In this document: piece by piece, positions 15,853-26,259 of the stretch | Layout: each line of letters starts with the position of its first letter | How positions within the stretch are numbered: the stretch's first letter is position 1 | Assembly: GCA_036389275.1 (NCBI GenBank) | Contig: DASVQE010000080.1 | Location: 10,737 to 74,736 of the forward strand | Length of the DNA: 64,000 bases | Reading direction: 5' to 3' | DNA from: QHVT01 sp036389275 | Lineage (GTDB): Bacteria > Acidobacteriota > Thermoanaerobaculia > Gp7-AA8 | Notes under the pieces: generated by a model | Seen by the model: the letters and a program-made list of their open reading frames with translations, nothing else | The model's database searches: none | What the model was told of the DNA's origin: nothing | Translations under genes and position numbers: made by a program

Positions 15853-18800
15853 GTGTCCGACACCAGAGTGGACGGCTCTGCGCCGTCCGCGCCACTTGTA
15901 TCGATCGACTCGTCCACGGATGTCGTCCGGATCGTCTGGGCCGGGCGGGCGGATGCAGGCGGCTACGAAGTCGAGCTTCATTCGCCGCGCGGCGTGCATG
16001 CGAGCTGGAGGGCCGGCGCGCAGGAGCGCGAGCTCTCGCTGCCGGCCATGCTCCTGCCGCCGCGCAGCGCCGCGTACGCCGTGCGCGTCCGCGCGGTCGG
16101 CAAGGGCGCGCCCGGCACTTGGAGCGCGCCGCAGCAGGTCGTGGCGGCGGAGCAAACGAAACCAGACGGCGGGACGCCGGACGACGCGCGCGGCGCGAAC
16201 ACGCTGCTGCCGGCGCCGCTGCTGCAGGTGACGTATCAGGCCGGCGCCGTCGTTCTCGATTACACGCCGGTCAGCGGCGCGACCAGCTACACGGGCCAGA
16301 TCCTCTCCGGCAGCACCATCGTGGCGACGCAGTCGTCGGCGGCGCAGTCGATGTCGTTCTCCGCGTCGCAGTACGGCCTCGCCGCCGGCACGACGTACAC
16401 CGTGCGCGTTGCCGCCACCGCCGGCGGCGCGAATGGCTCGTGGAGTTTCGCGCAGTCGGTGACCATCGTGAACCTCGACGCGCCGGCGCCCGTCACCACC
16501 TTCGCCGGCGGAACCCTGTACGGCAATGTGCAGAGCGCCGTCGCGAACGCGCAGTTCTACGCGTTTCAAGCATGGAGTGACGCCGGCGGCACGAACGAGC
16601 TGCTGGCGGAAGCATTCGCGGCACCCGATGCACTTCCCGCCGCATTCGAGGGCTCGTTCACCGACGGACAAACGTACACAGTGCGCGCACAAGCCGTCGA
16701 GGGCAACGCACTGAGCGCATGGAGCGCTTTCACGCCGATCACCGTGCAGGTCCTCACGCCTCCGCTGCTGACGCTGACCTACACGGCGCCGAACCTCAAC
16801 GCCTCGTGGCCGCAGGTCGCGGCCCTGACGCAGTATCAGTTTCAGCTCTGGACCGCCGGCGCAAGCCCCCAGCTCGTCGACGACCAGACGCTCACCGCCG
16901 CGCCGTATTCGGTGCAGATCGGCAGCGGTTTGGTCGAGGATCAGATCTATCAGGGACAGGTGCGCTCGCAGAGCGGTCTGAACTCGAGCGTCTGGTCGAC
17001 GGCTCAGGTGCAGGCCAGCGTGCTCGATCTGCGATTGCAGGCGTTGTACGACAGTCTGAATGCGAACTGGGGCGGCGGCGCGACGCTGACGCTCGACGCG
17101 GCGACGCTCACTACGCCGGGCGCCGCGATCGCCACGCTGATTCAGAACAACCTCGGTCCCGGGCCGCTGGTGCTCGGCGGCACGATTGCGCTCACCTCCG
17201 ACCCCGTTGCGGACACCGTCACCGCCAGCGGCAGCGCGAACGGCCCGCTCCTCGGCGTCGGCCAACCGACCGTCACGGCGGTCTTCAGCGTCTCGGGCAC
17301 CGCGATCGTAGCGAACATCACCGTCGCCGTCGGGCCGGGCTACTCGCTCGCGGCCACGTTCCCGGCACTCCAGCAGACGCAGGCAGCCGATCTGACGTGG
17401 AACGACGACACCGCTGCCAGTCCCGCGTTCGTGCTTTCGAGTCTCGGCGCGCCGGCGACCGCGCCCTACGGGCCGCTCGTGGCCGGCCTCAATTTCTACG
17501 GCTCGCTGAACCTGAGCGGCAGCGCCGCCGCGCTGCTCGCGCTCATTCCGGGCGTTACGAATCCTCTGCCGCTCACCGGCGCGATCGTCGGAGGCGCGGC
17601 GAGCGATACCTTCTCGTTCCAGCTCTCAACGACCGTGCCGCCGGTCTCGTTCAGCAACCTGCCGAATCTGAGCACGCTCTCGTTCGCCTCGCCACAGTTC
17701 ATCGTCTACGGTGCCGGCACGCGCGAGAGCGCCGCGCATGCGTTGTGGATCGGCGCGGATGTAATCGCCGGCGGCGTGACGCTGCCGCTCGTCGTGCAGC
17801 TGCCGATGGGCGGCGCGAGCGGCTGGGTCATCCTGCTGCGGCCGGGCAGCGCCATCCCGCTTCCGAGCCTCACCTCGTTCTTCGGCTTCGTCACCGGCAC
17901 CACGATCGGGAGCGCGCTGCCGGCGGCGGTGACGTCGCAGACCGGGTTGCAGATCGTCACATTCCGCCTCGCGTTGCTCCCTACCTTCGACGCTTTCAGC
18001 TCGTTCTCGATGACGATCAGCAGCGGCACGAACGCTTCGGCGAATCCGTTGTGGTCACCGCTGCCGGGCGTGCTCGATCTCACCTCGCTGCGCCTGTTCA
18101 TCGCCGTCGTGCCGAGCGGCGACTCCGTTTCGGTAAGCGGCTCGATCGGCGGGACCGTGCTGCTCGGAGGTACGCTGCAACTCGGCGCGAACCTCCTGCT
18201 GCCGATCGGAACCGGTAACTGGACCTTCACGGCCAGCTCGTCGACATCGCTGGCGAGCCTCGACGCGTTCAACAGCACCGTCGGCGGCAGCTCGTTCGCG
18301 GCGCTGCTGCCGGCGAGCCTCGGCGCGCTGCCTCAGTTCACGCTCGGCAGCCTCACACTGATCGTCAATCCGACCGGCCCGACGCTCGTCTCCACTGCCA
18401 TCGTCTTCTACAGCAACTCGCCGTGGCACATCGTCGGCGACCAGCTCGTGCTCGACCAGCTGTCGATCGACCTGACCATCGCCAGCCCTGCATCGAGCCC
18501 GCTCGTTACCGGAACGATCCAGGCGCAGCTCGTCCTCGGCAGCGTCCGCATCAGCGCGATCGTCGCGAACCCGACCGGCAGCGGCTGGACGCTGGTGGTC
18601 GGGAGTGACGCCGTGCCGCTGCCGTCGCTCAGCGATCTGGCGAACTTCGTCGGCGGCTCCGGCGCGGCGGCGCTGCTGCCGTCGTCGCTCGCCTCGGCAT
18701 CGTTCACGCTGACGGACGTCTCGGTCGCGGCCGACCTCTCCAATTCGACGTTGCAGTCGATCGGGTTCACGCTCGGCACCAGCGACACCTGGGTGATCCT

Positions 18801-21800
18801 CGGGCCCGACCTGCTCGAAGCGGGCGAAGCGAGCGTCACGCTCGCGCTGGACTGGACGAGCGGCGCACTGATCACAACGGGCAACATCGCCGGCACCGTG
18901 CTCGTCGCCGGCGCCTCGTTTCTCCTCGACGCCACCTACGCCGGTGCCGCCTGGACCATCTCGGCCACGATGGCGCCGCCGAGCGGCACGACGGGCGTGC
19001 TCGACTTCTCCTCGGCACTCACGCAGCTCGACCTCGGCTCGACGTTCGTGGTGCCGTCGTCCGTCGGGCTGCCGGCGCTGCAGCTCACCGGCGGCTCGTT
19101 CGTCTATGTACCGTCCACCGGAGCGCTGTCGATCGCCGCCACCTCTTCGCTGAACTGGCCCATCGCATTCGGCAGCGGGACCAATCCGATGCAGATCGCC
19201 TCGCTCGGCGCGAGCGTCAACCGGCTCGCCAACGGCGCCGGATGGAACGCGTCGATCGACGGCGCGCTCACCTACAGCGGTCTCTCGGCCACGGCTTCGC
19301 TCGTTCTCGGCAGCGCGGGCACCGACACGATCATTACGGCGAGCGTCGGCAACCTCTCCGCCGCGAACGTGCCGGTGCTGGCGGACAACCTCGCGCAGGA
19401 CTCGAGCGGCACGAACTCGTGGAGCACGATCGCCTTTCCCTCCGACTTTCCGTCGATCGGACTGGCGCAGGCGCAGCTCTACCTCAACCTGACGAACAGC
19501 ACCTTCGTCCTGACCGGCTCGTCGTCGGTGTTCGGCACCGCGGCTTTTGTCGTACAGCAGCAGAGCAACGTCTGGGGAGCCGCGCTCGGCGTGAACCTCT
19601 CCTCCGACGGCCAGCCATGGACGTTCAGCCAGATCTCGGCCGGCCTCGCCGCGGCCGGCTCCTTCTTCAACATCGATCAGGCTTCAGCTGCGATCGCCAT
19701 CTCCAACATCGACGGCCAGTCCCTGGCCCCGATCGCGAGACAGGTTCCCGAGCTCGCCAACGCGTTGCCGGCCACGGTCCGCCGCGGCGCGAATTTCTAC
19801 GGCGTCCTTCATTTCAGCAGCGCCGTCGTCGCCAACGTGCCGCGCATCCTCGGCACCGACGCCGGCACGACCGTCACGCTCTATGCGCTGATCGCGCAGA
19901 GCTCGGCCGATTCGTACTTCGAAGTCGATCTCGATCAATACACGCTCGCCGGCGTCGTCACCTTCTCCGGCGTAGTGCTCAAATACCAGCCGGCCACCAG
20001 CCCGAGTCTTTCGCTGGCCGGCACCGTTTCAATCCCGATCGGCGCCTCGACGCTCGTCTTCAACGGCAGCATGCAGGTCGGCGCAACGTCGGCGCGCTTT
20101 GCGGTGCAACAGACCGCGCAGAACATCTTCCAGCCTTTCGGCATGCACGGCATCACCATCTCCGACGTCGGCGCCACGATCGACTACACCTTCCCCGATG
20201 CAGCGACTTCGACGCTGGTCGTGCAGGTGAGCGGCACCACCCAGATCGGATCGGTGGCGAACCTGACCGGAGTGATTTACGTCGTCGACGGCACGCCCAC
20301 GATCGCAGCCATCAGCGTCACCGACTTCAACATCACCAACCTCTTCTCGCAGAATATCGGCGTGAGCTGGCCGGCCGCGCTCGTGCCGGTCGTCTTCACC
20401 TCCGGCGCCGTCTATTACTCGAACGCGCAAGGCGCGCTGACGCTCGGCGGCGTCGTCTACCAACCCGGCTTCAACGTCAACGCGCAGTTGCTCCTGTTCG
20501 GCGTGCCGGCTACGTTGACGTTCTCGGTCGTCCCCAATCAGGGGGTGACCGCGACCGGTCTGCTGAACAACCCGATCGACTGGGGCTTCATCGTGATCCG
20601 CGGCACGACGGCACAGGTGGGTCCGTCGGCGTCGCTGGCGACGTATCCGACCACGACCTTCACGCTGGTGGCCGGTTTCGCAATCCTCGGCACCGATGTC
20701 GGCACCGTGACGTTCGCGATCGCGAAGAGCACGACCGCCGACGAGAACGTCGCCACAATGACGTTCAGCAAGGATGTCGGCGCGCCGTTCGGCACCATCA
20801 CCCTGACGATCAGCTGGAGCGAGTCACAGGGCCTGCGCTTTGAGAATTTCCCACTCGACTTTCCGGCGAATTTCGAGATCCCGGACATCAATTTCCCGAG
20901 CGGCGCGTGCGTCGGCAAGCAGATCCTCCAGTCGCTGCCGATCGACACCACCTACAACCTCGACAGCAGTTTCAGCTTCACCAGCGGCGCGCTGGTGATC
21001 ACGTTCCAGGGTTCGTTCGCGCTGACGGCGATGAATCAGCAAGTGCTGACGATCCAATTGCAGACGCTCACGGCCACCATCCCTCCGCCCACCGGCGGCA
21101 GCGGTGCGCTGCAGTGGAGCGACATCCCCGGGTGGATCGCTACGACCATCATCGACAACGCCGGCGCGATGCTCCAGCAGGTTCTCAACGATCCCGCGAG
21201 CATGGCCAAGCTGCTGGCGATCGAGGGAGTGAAGTACGCAGCGTCGGCGCTGGTCGACGCGCTGGTCTGCGAGAACGCGGAGCTGTGGGGCGCCAGCGTC
21301 GCCGAGTCGTTCGTCGCCGCGGCCGGCTCGCCGTTCGTCAGCGATATGGTCATCGGCGGCATCAGCGTCGCCGTCGGCGGCGTCGGCGTAGCGACCGGCG
21401 CGGGCGGTAGCACCACGGTGGGCGGTGGTGGCGGCGGCGGCTCGGACCCTCCGCCGCCACCCGGCACGCCGGGCAACCTGACGCTGAATTACACCGGTGA
21501 CGTGCTGTACCTCGGCTGGAGCAGCGCGTCGAACGCGCAGACGTACGCATGGCTGGTGCAGTCGGGAAGCGCCACGCTGGCGACGCAGCCGTCGACCACA
21601 GCGACTTCCGCGACGGTGCAGGGGTCGTCATCGATGTGGGGCGGCTCGTACACGCTGACCGTCGTCGCGAACAATCAGGGCGTGCTCGGTTCCCGCGCCA
21701 GCGCGAGCTACCAGGTACCGACGCCGCAGAGCGTCGCGTCCGCGCAGCAGTCGGGCGGAACCGCCATCGCGCAGGCCGCCACGGTCATCCGCACGATCTT

Positions 21801-24800
21801 CCCGAGCGTCGGCGTCACAGCGATGGGGAACGCGCTGATCGCCGCCTACTCCGCGCAGGATCCGTCAACGAATGCGACCGCCGTGGCGACGGCGCTGCGC
21901 AACGGCGGCTTCTCGCAGAACGAGAGCGACGCCGCGCTGCCGGAGCTCTCATGGTCGCCTGCCATCACCTCGCAACAGGTAGCGAGCGCCATTCAGGTGG
22001 CGTACGCGCTCGACCAGAACGCGTTTGCGCAGTACCTCGCCCAACACGGCGTCGGCGCGGTGGACGCGGCGCAGATGCTGGCCGGCACGTTCACGCTCAC
22101 CGCAGGGCAGGTCATCAGCCTGCTGCAGGCGAACTACTCCGGCCTCGGCGCGCAGACGCTCGTCGCCGCCCTGGCCGCCTCGGGCTATCCGATGGCGGAC
22201 ACCGCCGCCGCCGTGCAGGCCGCGGTGGCGACACCGATCGCCGAGATGGCGGCATACCTCGTCGCATCGTTCGCCGCGCAGAATCCGACGCCTTCAGCGG
22301 TAGCGCTCGTGCTGATCGGACTCTCCTCGGGGTTGACGCCGCTGCAGCTCGTGCAGGCGTTGCTGAGTGGCTTCAGCGCGCTCACGCCTGTGCAGGCGGC
22401 GCAGGCGCTCGTGTCCGCGTTTACGACTCCGCAGCCGATCGATGCGACAACGGTGGCCGCCACGCTCGCAGCGGCGTTCACCGCGCTCGCGCCATCCGAC
22501 CTCGCCATCGCGCTCGTGGCCGCGTTCGTGTCGCCGGCCATCACGCCGAACGACGTCGCCGCCGCACTGGCCGCGCTCTCACCGCAGCCGGCGCTCGATG
22601 ACGTCGCCATCGCGCTCGTCGCTGCGTTCACGACGCCGCAACCGATCGCTCCGGCGGCGGCGGCGGCCGCGCTGGTCGCCGCGTACACGTCAGCTAAGAC
22701 GGTGGCGCTGGGCGGCGCGCTCGTGGCGGCCTTCACGACGCCGGCACCGATCGACGCGAGCGCCGTTGCCGCTGCGCTCGCCGCCGCGCAGCCGACGCTC
22801 ACCGCAAACGAGCTGGCCACCGCGCTGTCGCAGATCTTCGCCGGCATTTCGCAGAACGACGTCGCCGTCGCGCTCGTCGCCGCCGTCGCCGGCGCGTCGC
22901 TGCAGCAGATCGGCAGCGCGCTCGTGGCGGCATTTGGCACCGCGGCGACGGTCTCCACGATCGCCGTCGCCCTGACGACCGCGGTGCCGGCGGCGACGCC
23001 GGGAGAGGTAGCGCAGACGCTCGCCGGCCTTTTTCCCACGCTGACGGCGGCCGATCTCGCCGTCACACTCGTCGGCGCATTCGCGCAACCGTCGCCGCTG
23101 GCACCGTCCGCTGTGATGACCGCGCTCCTGACGGCGATCCCGACCCTCACCGCGACGGCCGCGGCGCAGGCGCTCGTCGCCGCGTTCGTGACGCCGGCGG
23201 CGATCACACCGGTCGAAGTCGTCCAGCAACTCGTCGCCGTCACCTTTGCGCCGCCGCTCGCACCGTCCGACGTCGCCGTAGCCCTTGCGGCCGCGTGGAG
23301 CGGCGAAGGCGCGCTCGATGCCGCGCAGGTGCTGGCGGCGATGATCGCCGGCTACGCCACCGCCGTTCCATCGCCGTCGCTCCTGGGTGCCGCGATCGTC
23401 GCCGCCTTCTCCACGACCACGGCTTCACAGCTCGCGCAGACGCTGCAGAGCGCACCGTTCGATCCGCTCCTCGCGATCGGCGAAACCGCGGTGGCCGTTG
23501 CCGCGGCGATGCCTGCCGTGACCGCGCCGGAACTCGGCGCGGCGCTGCTGACGGCGTACGCCGCCTCATCGCCGACAGCCGCCGCGCTCGCCGGCGCGAT
23601 CGTGGCGGCGCTTCCGTCCACCACCGCCACGACGCTCGCGCAGCTGCTGGTGGCGAGCTTCTCGACGCCGACGCCGATCACGCCGGCCGCGACCGCCGCG
23701 GCGATCGTAGCGGCCATGACGAATGCGCCCGTCGCCCTCGACGCGCTCGTCACCGCGCTGCAGACGGCGTTCACGTCGACGCCGCTCACCCTCGCCGCCG
23801 CGGCCGCGGCCATCGAGCAGGCGTATGCCGGGACGAACCCGGTAGCGGCGGGTGCGGTGGCCGCTGCGCTCGTGACCGGATGGACCCCGGCGCCTGCATT
23901 GAACGACGTCGCCGTGGCCATCGCCGCGGCATTCACGCTCACCCCGACCGAGCTCGCGGCGGCGCTCCTCGTCGCCGCGCCGTCCGCCACGCTCGCGCAA
24001 CTGGCCGCCGCGGTGGTCGCGGCGGTCGCCGCCATCACCGCGAGCGACCTCGCCGCGGCACTCGTGGGCGCCGTTCCGGCGAGCACGCAGAACGGCGTTG
24101 CGCAGGCGCTCGTCTCCGCGATCGGCAGCATCGCCGCGACGGCCACCGGGCAGGCGCTGGTGCAGGCATTCGGTGATGCGGCGACGATCGCCACCGTTGC
24201 CGCCGCTCTCGCCGCGGCAGCGTTCGACCTCGCGCAGACCACGGGCGCGCTGAACACCATCTTCACGCCGCAGCCGGGTGCGCTGGCGGCGGTGCTCACC
24301 GCCGCATTCGCGACCGCCACTGCCACCGACGTGCTGCAGGCGCTGCTCACGGTGTACACCGCCTCCGTCGTCACGCCGCCCGTCGGTGCCGCGGCGCTGG
24401 TGAGCGCGTTCACGGCGCGGGCGCCGCTCACCGCATCTGCGATCGCGATCGCACTCGTCGCCGTCTACACGACACCGGTCGCGATCACGGCCGCCGAAGT
24501 GGCGCAGGCGCTCGTCGCCGCGCTTCCCGGCGCAGCGCAACGCGACGTCGCCATCGCGCTGGTGGCGGCGTTCACGCAGCCGGCGGCGATCGCGGCCGGC
24601 GAAGTGGCGCAGGCGCTGGTGGCGGCGTTCGCCGCCGATGCCACCGCACCCAGCGTCGCCCTGGCGCTCGTGGCGGCGTTCCCGGCCCTGACGCCGCCGG
24701 AGACAATCGCTGCGCTGCAGACCGCCTTCACGCTCACGGTGCCGCAGCAGGCAGTGTCGCTGGTCGCCGCGTTCCCGGCCGCGAGCGGATCCGACGTCGC

Positions 24801-26259
24801 GACGGCGCTCGTCGCGCAGAACCCCACGCTCGCCGCCGGCGATTGTGTTGGCGCGCTCGTCACGGCGTTCGGCGTGACATTCCAGGCTTCGGAAGCGGCG
24901 GTGGCGATCGCCGCCGCATACACAGGCATCGGCGCGCAGCAGGTTCTCGAGGCGCTGCGCGACGGCTATCCCGGCATCGGCGCCGGCACGGCCGCCGCCG
25001 CTCTCCTCGCACCGTTCGGCACGCTCGACGAGACCGCTGTCGCCACCGCGCTCGCGGCGGTGTTCAGCGGCATCGACGCCACGACCGTCGCCGCGGCCCT
25101 GGTCGTCGCCTTCAGGACGCCGGCAGTCAATGCGGTGTCGACCGCTCTTCAAGCGGCCTTCCCGTCGCTGCAGATGGCGGACGCCGTCACGGCGCTGGTG
25201 GCGGCGTTCACGTTGACGCCGGCTGCCGCGGCGACGGCGCTCGTGCAGACGTTCCCCGCGACGACCGCCACGATGGCGAATGTGGCCGCCGCGCTGCTCG
25301 CCGCGATTCCGGCGCTCGTCTACTCCGACATCGTCACGGCGCTGCTGGTGGCGTTCAGCGGCGCGACGGGCGCGACGATCGCGGCGGCGCTCGTCGCCGC
25401 GTTCAACGCCAGTGTGGCCGCGATCGCGGCGGCGCTGGCCGACGCGACGCCGCCGTTCGGCGCCGGCGCTGTGCTCGCAGCGGTGATGCCGTCCGTTACG
25501 TCCGATCTGAACATCGCCGCTGCGGCGGTGGCCGCCGCGTTTCCGGCGTACACGATCGGCACTCTCGCGTCGGTATTGATCGCCGGCGTACCGGCGGCCA
25601 CTCCGAACGAGATCGCATCAGCGCTCGTGGCGGCGTACCCTTCCACCACCATCGCCACGCTCGTGCCGGCGCTCGTGAGCGGCTACGCAGCCGCGCAAGG
25701 CGTCCTGTTCAACGCCACTGTCGCCGCACTCGCCGTAAAGGATGCTCTCGGCACGCCCGACGAGAGCGCCACGTCGCTCGCCACCGCCCTCGGCAATGCC
25801 TACCAGCTTACGCGCGTGCCGAACGACGTCGGCGCGCTGTCTGTGCCGCTGTACATGGCCGGCATTGGGATCGTCCATGCAGCGTCGGCGCTCTCGTCGT
25901 TCTACGGCAGCGCGTGGAACGGCGCCGCCTACGCCACCCTCCTCTCGATCTATGACTCGCCGGAGTGGCCGCTGGCCATCGAAGCGAACCTCACCGGCGT
26001 CAGCACCGCCGAGGTCGCGGCGCAGATCATCCAGCAGTTGCCGGGCCTCTCCGCGCCGCGCATGGTGCTCGCCATTGCGTCGAGCTACTACCTCACGTAC
26101 GTGACGACCGCGGGCGCGGTGCAGCAGGTGGCGCAGGCGATGCTCGCGGCAACGTATACCCTCACCAACGCGTCGTCGGCCATGTCGCTGTTTTACGCGC
26201 CGAATTGGGGGGCTGCGGAATATACGATTCTGCTGCAGGTCTACGACGGCGGACAGTAG
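15853..26259 (+). CDS. Giant Fn3 / beta-repeat / Ala-rich helical-repeat protein (3468 residues)
   Basis: Start GTG at 15853 (GAGG six bases upstream); a GTG at 15847 overlapping the previous stop is the alternative. Architecture: four Fn3-like domains (about 11-97, 117-207, 210-296, 303-390), then a beta-rich region to about 1850 with at least three consecutive copies of a 120-130 residue repeat (17848-18970) and a twice-used N-F-Y-G motif (near 17490 and 19795). A Gly/Pro linker (about 1855-1875) and a fifth Fn3 follow. Residues about 1963-3280 are short Ala-rich helical repeats with consensus D-V-A-x-A-L-V-A-A-F. The last 190 residues form a distinct domain rich in Tyr and Trp. No signal peptide or membrane segment is visible, so it is either cytoplasmic or exported by a non-Sec route. 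It is the third gene of the HNH operon and its 3' end overlaps the convergent phosphoesterase gene by 19 bp. Function unknown; a scaffold or tail-like structural role is a guess. Confidence 0.75.
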   Translation: MSDTRVDGSAPSAPLVSIDSSTDVVRIVWAGRADAGGYEVELHSPRGVHASWRAGAQERELSLPAMLLPPRSAAYAVRVRAVGKGAPGTWSAPQQVVAAEQTKPDGGTPDDARGANTLLPAPLLQVTYQAGAVVLDYTPVSGATSYTGQILSGSTIVATQSSAAQSMSFSASQYGLAAGTTYTVRVAATAGGANGSWSFAQSVTIVNLDAPAPVTTFAGGTLYGNVQSAVANAQFYAFQAWSDAGGTNELLAEAFAAPDALPAAFEGSFTDGQTYTVRAQAVEGNALSAWSAFTPITVQVLTPPLLTLTYTAPNLNASWPQVAALTQYQFQLWTAGASPQLVDDQTLTAAPYSVQIGSGLVEDQIYQGQVRSQSGLNSSVWSTAQVQASVLDLRLQALYDSLNANWGGGATLTLDAATLTTPGAAIATLIQNNLGPGPLVLGGTIALTSDPVADTVTASGSANGPLLGVGQPTVTAVFSVSGTAIVANITVAVGPGYSLAATFPALQQTQAADLTWNDDTAASPAFVLSSLGAPATAPYGPLVAGLNFYGSLNLSGSAAALLALIPGVTNPLPLTGAIVGGAASDTFSFQLSTTVPPVSFSNLPNLSTLSFASPQFIVYGAGTRESAAHALWIGADVIAGGVTLPLVVQLPMGGASGWVILLRPGSAIPLPSLTSFFGFVTGTTIGSALPAAVTSQTGLQIVTFRLALLPTFDAFSSFSMTISSGTNASANPLWSPLPGVLDLTSLRLFIAVVPSGDSVSVSGSIGGTVLLGGTLQLGANLLLPIGTGNWTFTASSSTSLASLDAFNSTVGGSSFAALLPASLGALPQFTLGSLTLIVNPTGPTLVSTAIVFYSNSPWHIVGDQLVLDQLSIDLTIASPASSPLVTGTIQAQLVLGSVRISAIVANPTGSGWTLVVGSDAVPLPSLSDLANFVGGSGAAALLPSSLASASFTLTDVSVAADLSNSTLQSIGFTLGTSDTWVILGPDLLEAGEASVTLALDWTSGALITTGNIAGTVLVAGASFLLDATYAGAAWTISATMAPPSGTTGVLDFSSALTQLDLGSTFVVPSSVGLPALQLTGGSFVYVPSTGALSIAATSSLNWPIAFGSGTNPMQIASLGASVNRLANGAGWNASIDGALTYSGLSATASLVLGSAGTDTIITASVGNLSAANVPVLADNLAQDSSGTNSWSTIAFPSDFPSIGLAQAQLYLNLTNSTFVLTGSSSVFGTAAFVVQQQSNVWGAALGVNLSSDGQPWTFSQISAGLAAAGSFFNIDQASAAIAISNIDGQSLAPIARQVPELANALPATVRRGANFYGVLHFSSAVVANVPRILGTDAGTTVTLYALIAQSSADSYFEVDLDQYTLAGVVTFSGVVLKYQPATSPSLSLAGTVSIPIGASTLVFNGSMQVGATSARFAVQQTAQNIFQPFGMHGITISDVGATIDYTFPDAATSTLVVQVSGTTQIGSVANLTGVIYVVDGTPTIAAISVTDFNITNLFSQNIGVSWPAALVPVVFTSGAVYYSNAQGALTLGGVVYQPGFNVNAQLLLFGVPATLTFSVVPNQGVTATGLLNNPIDWGFIVIRGTTAQVGPSASLATYPTTTFTLVAGFAILGTDVGTVTFAIAKSTTADENVATMTFSKDVGAPFGTITLTISWSESQGLRFENFPLDFPANFEIPDINFPSGACVGKQILQSLPIDTTYNLDSSFSFTSGALVITFQGSFALTAMNQQVLTIQLQTLTATIPPPTGGSGALQWSDIPGWIATTIIDNAGAMLQQVLNDPASMAKLLAIEGVKYAASALVDALVCENAELWGASVAESFVAAAGSPFVSDMVIGGISVAVGGVGVATGAGGSTTVGGGGGGGSDPPPPPGTPGNLTLNYTGDVLYLGWSSASNAQTYAWLVQSGSATLATQPSTTATSATVQGSSSMWGGSYTLTVVANNQGVLGSRASASYQVPTPQSVASAQQSGGTAIAQAATVIRTIFPSVGVTAMGNALIAAYSAQDPSTNATAVATALRNGGFSQNESDAALPELSWSPAITSQQVASAIQVAYALDQNAFAQYLAQHGVGAVDAAQMLAGTFTLTAGQVISLLQANYSGLGAQTLVAALAASGYPMADTAAAVQAAVATPIAEMAAYLVASFAAQNPTPSAVALVLIGLSSGLTPLQLVQALLSGFSALTPVQAAQALVSAFTTPQPIDATTVAATLAAAFTALAPSDLAIALVAAFVSPAITPNDVAAALAALSPQPALDDVAIALVAAFTTPQPIAPAAAAAALVAAYTSAKTVALGGALVAAFTTPAPIDASAVAAALAAAQPTLTANELATALSQIFAGISQNDVAVALVAAVAGASLQQIGSALVAAFGTAATVSTIAVALTTAVPAATPGEVAQTLAGLFPTLTAADLAVTLVGAFAQPSPLAPSAVMTALLTAIPTLTATAAAQALVAAFVTPAAITPVEVVQQLVAVTFAPPLAPSDVAVALAAAWSGEGALDAAQVLAAMIAGYATAVPSPSLLGAAIVAAFSTTTASQLAQTLQSAPFDPLLAIGETAVAVAAAMPAVTAPELGAALLTAYAASSPTAAALAGAIVAALPSTTATTLAQLLVASFSTPTPITPAATAAAIVAAMTNAPVALDALVTALQTAFTSTPLTLAAAAAAIEQAYAGTNPVAAGAVAAALVTGWTPAPALNDVAVAIAAAFTLTPTELAAALLVAAPSATLAQLAAAVVAAVAAITASDLAAALVGAVPASTQNGVAQALVSAIGSIAATATGQALVQAFGDAATIATVAAALAAAAFDLAQTTGALNTIFTPQPGALAAVLTAAFATATATDVLQALLTVYTASVVTPPVGAAALVSAFTARAPLTASAIAIALVAVYTTPVAITAAEVAQALVAALPGAAQRDVAIALVAAFTQPAAIAAGEVAQALVAAFAADATAPSVALALVAAFPALTPPETIAALQTAFTLTVPQQAVSLVAAFPAASGSDVATALVAQNPTLAAGDCVGALVTAFGVTFQASEAAVAIAAAYTGIGAQQVLEALRDGYPGIGAGTAAAALLAPFGTLDETAVATALAAVFSGIDATTVAAALVVAFRTPAVNAVSTALQAAFPSLQMADAVTALVAAFTLTPAAAATALVQTFPATTATMANVAAALLAAIPALVYSDIVTALLVAFSGATGATIAAALVAAFNASVAAIAAALADATPPFGAGAVLAAVMPSVTSDLNIAAAAVAAAFPAYTIGTLASVLIAGVPAATPNEIASALVAAYPSTTIATLVPALVSGYAAAQGVLFNATVAALAVKDALGTPDESATSLATALGNAYQLTRVPNDVGALSVPLYMAGIGIVHAASALSSFYGSAWNGAAYATLLSIYDSPEWPLAIEANLTGVSTAEVAAQIIQQLPGLSAPRMVLAIASSYYLTYVTTAGAVQQVAQAMLAATYTLTNASSAMSLFYAPNWGAAEYTILLQVYDGGQ
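22050..25690 (+). repeat. Tandem coding repeats for a 16-19 residue Ala-rich helix
   Basis: About 1200 residues built from units such as L-T-P-x-D-V-A-x-A-L-V-A-A-F-x-T-P-x-P. The period is roughly 16-19 residues, so about 65-70 units. The DNA is correspondingly repetitive (recurring GCGCTCGTGGCGGCGTTC-like 18-mers). Units differ enough to be old, and codons vary, so the protein repeat is under selection. Each unit looks like one short amphipathic helix and a turn; together they would form a solenoid. The same unit type occurs at the N-terminus of the protein encoded at 29149-30060. Confidence 0.8.

Noticed and set aside
22050..25690. Assembly artefact from collapsed tandem repeats
   Set aside because: The frame stays open for over 10 kb and the units differ from each other in both protein and codons, which does not suit collapse or slippage artefacts, although copy number could still be misassembled.
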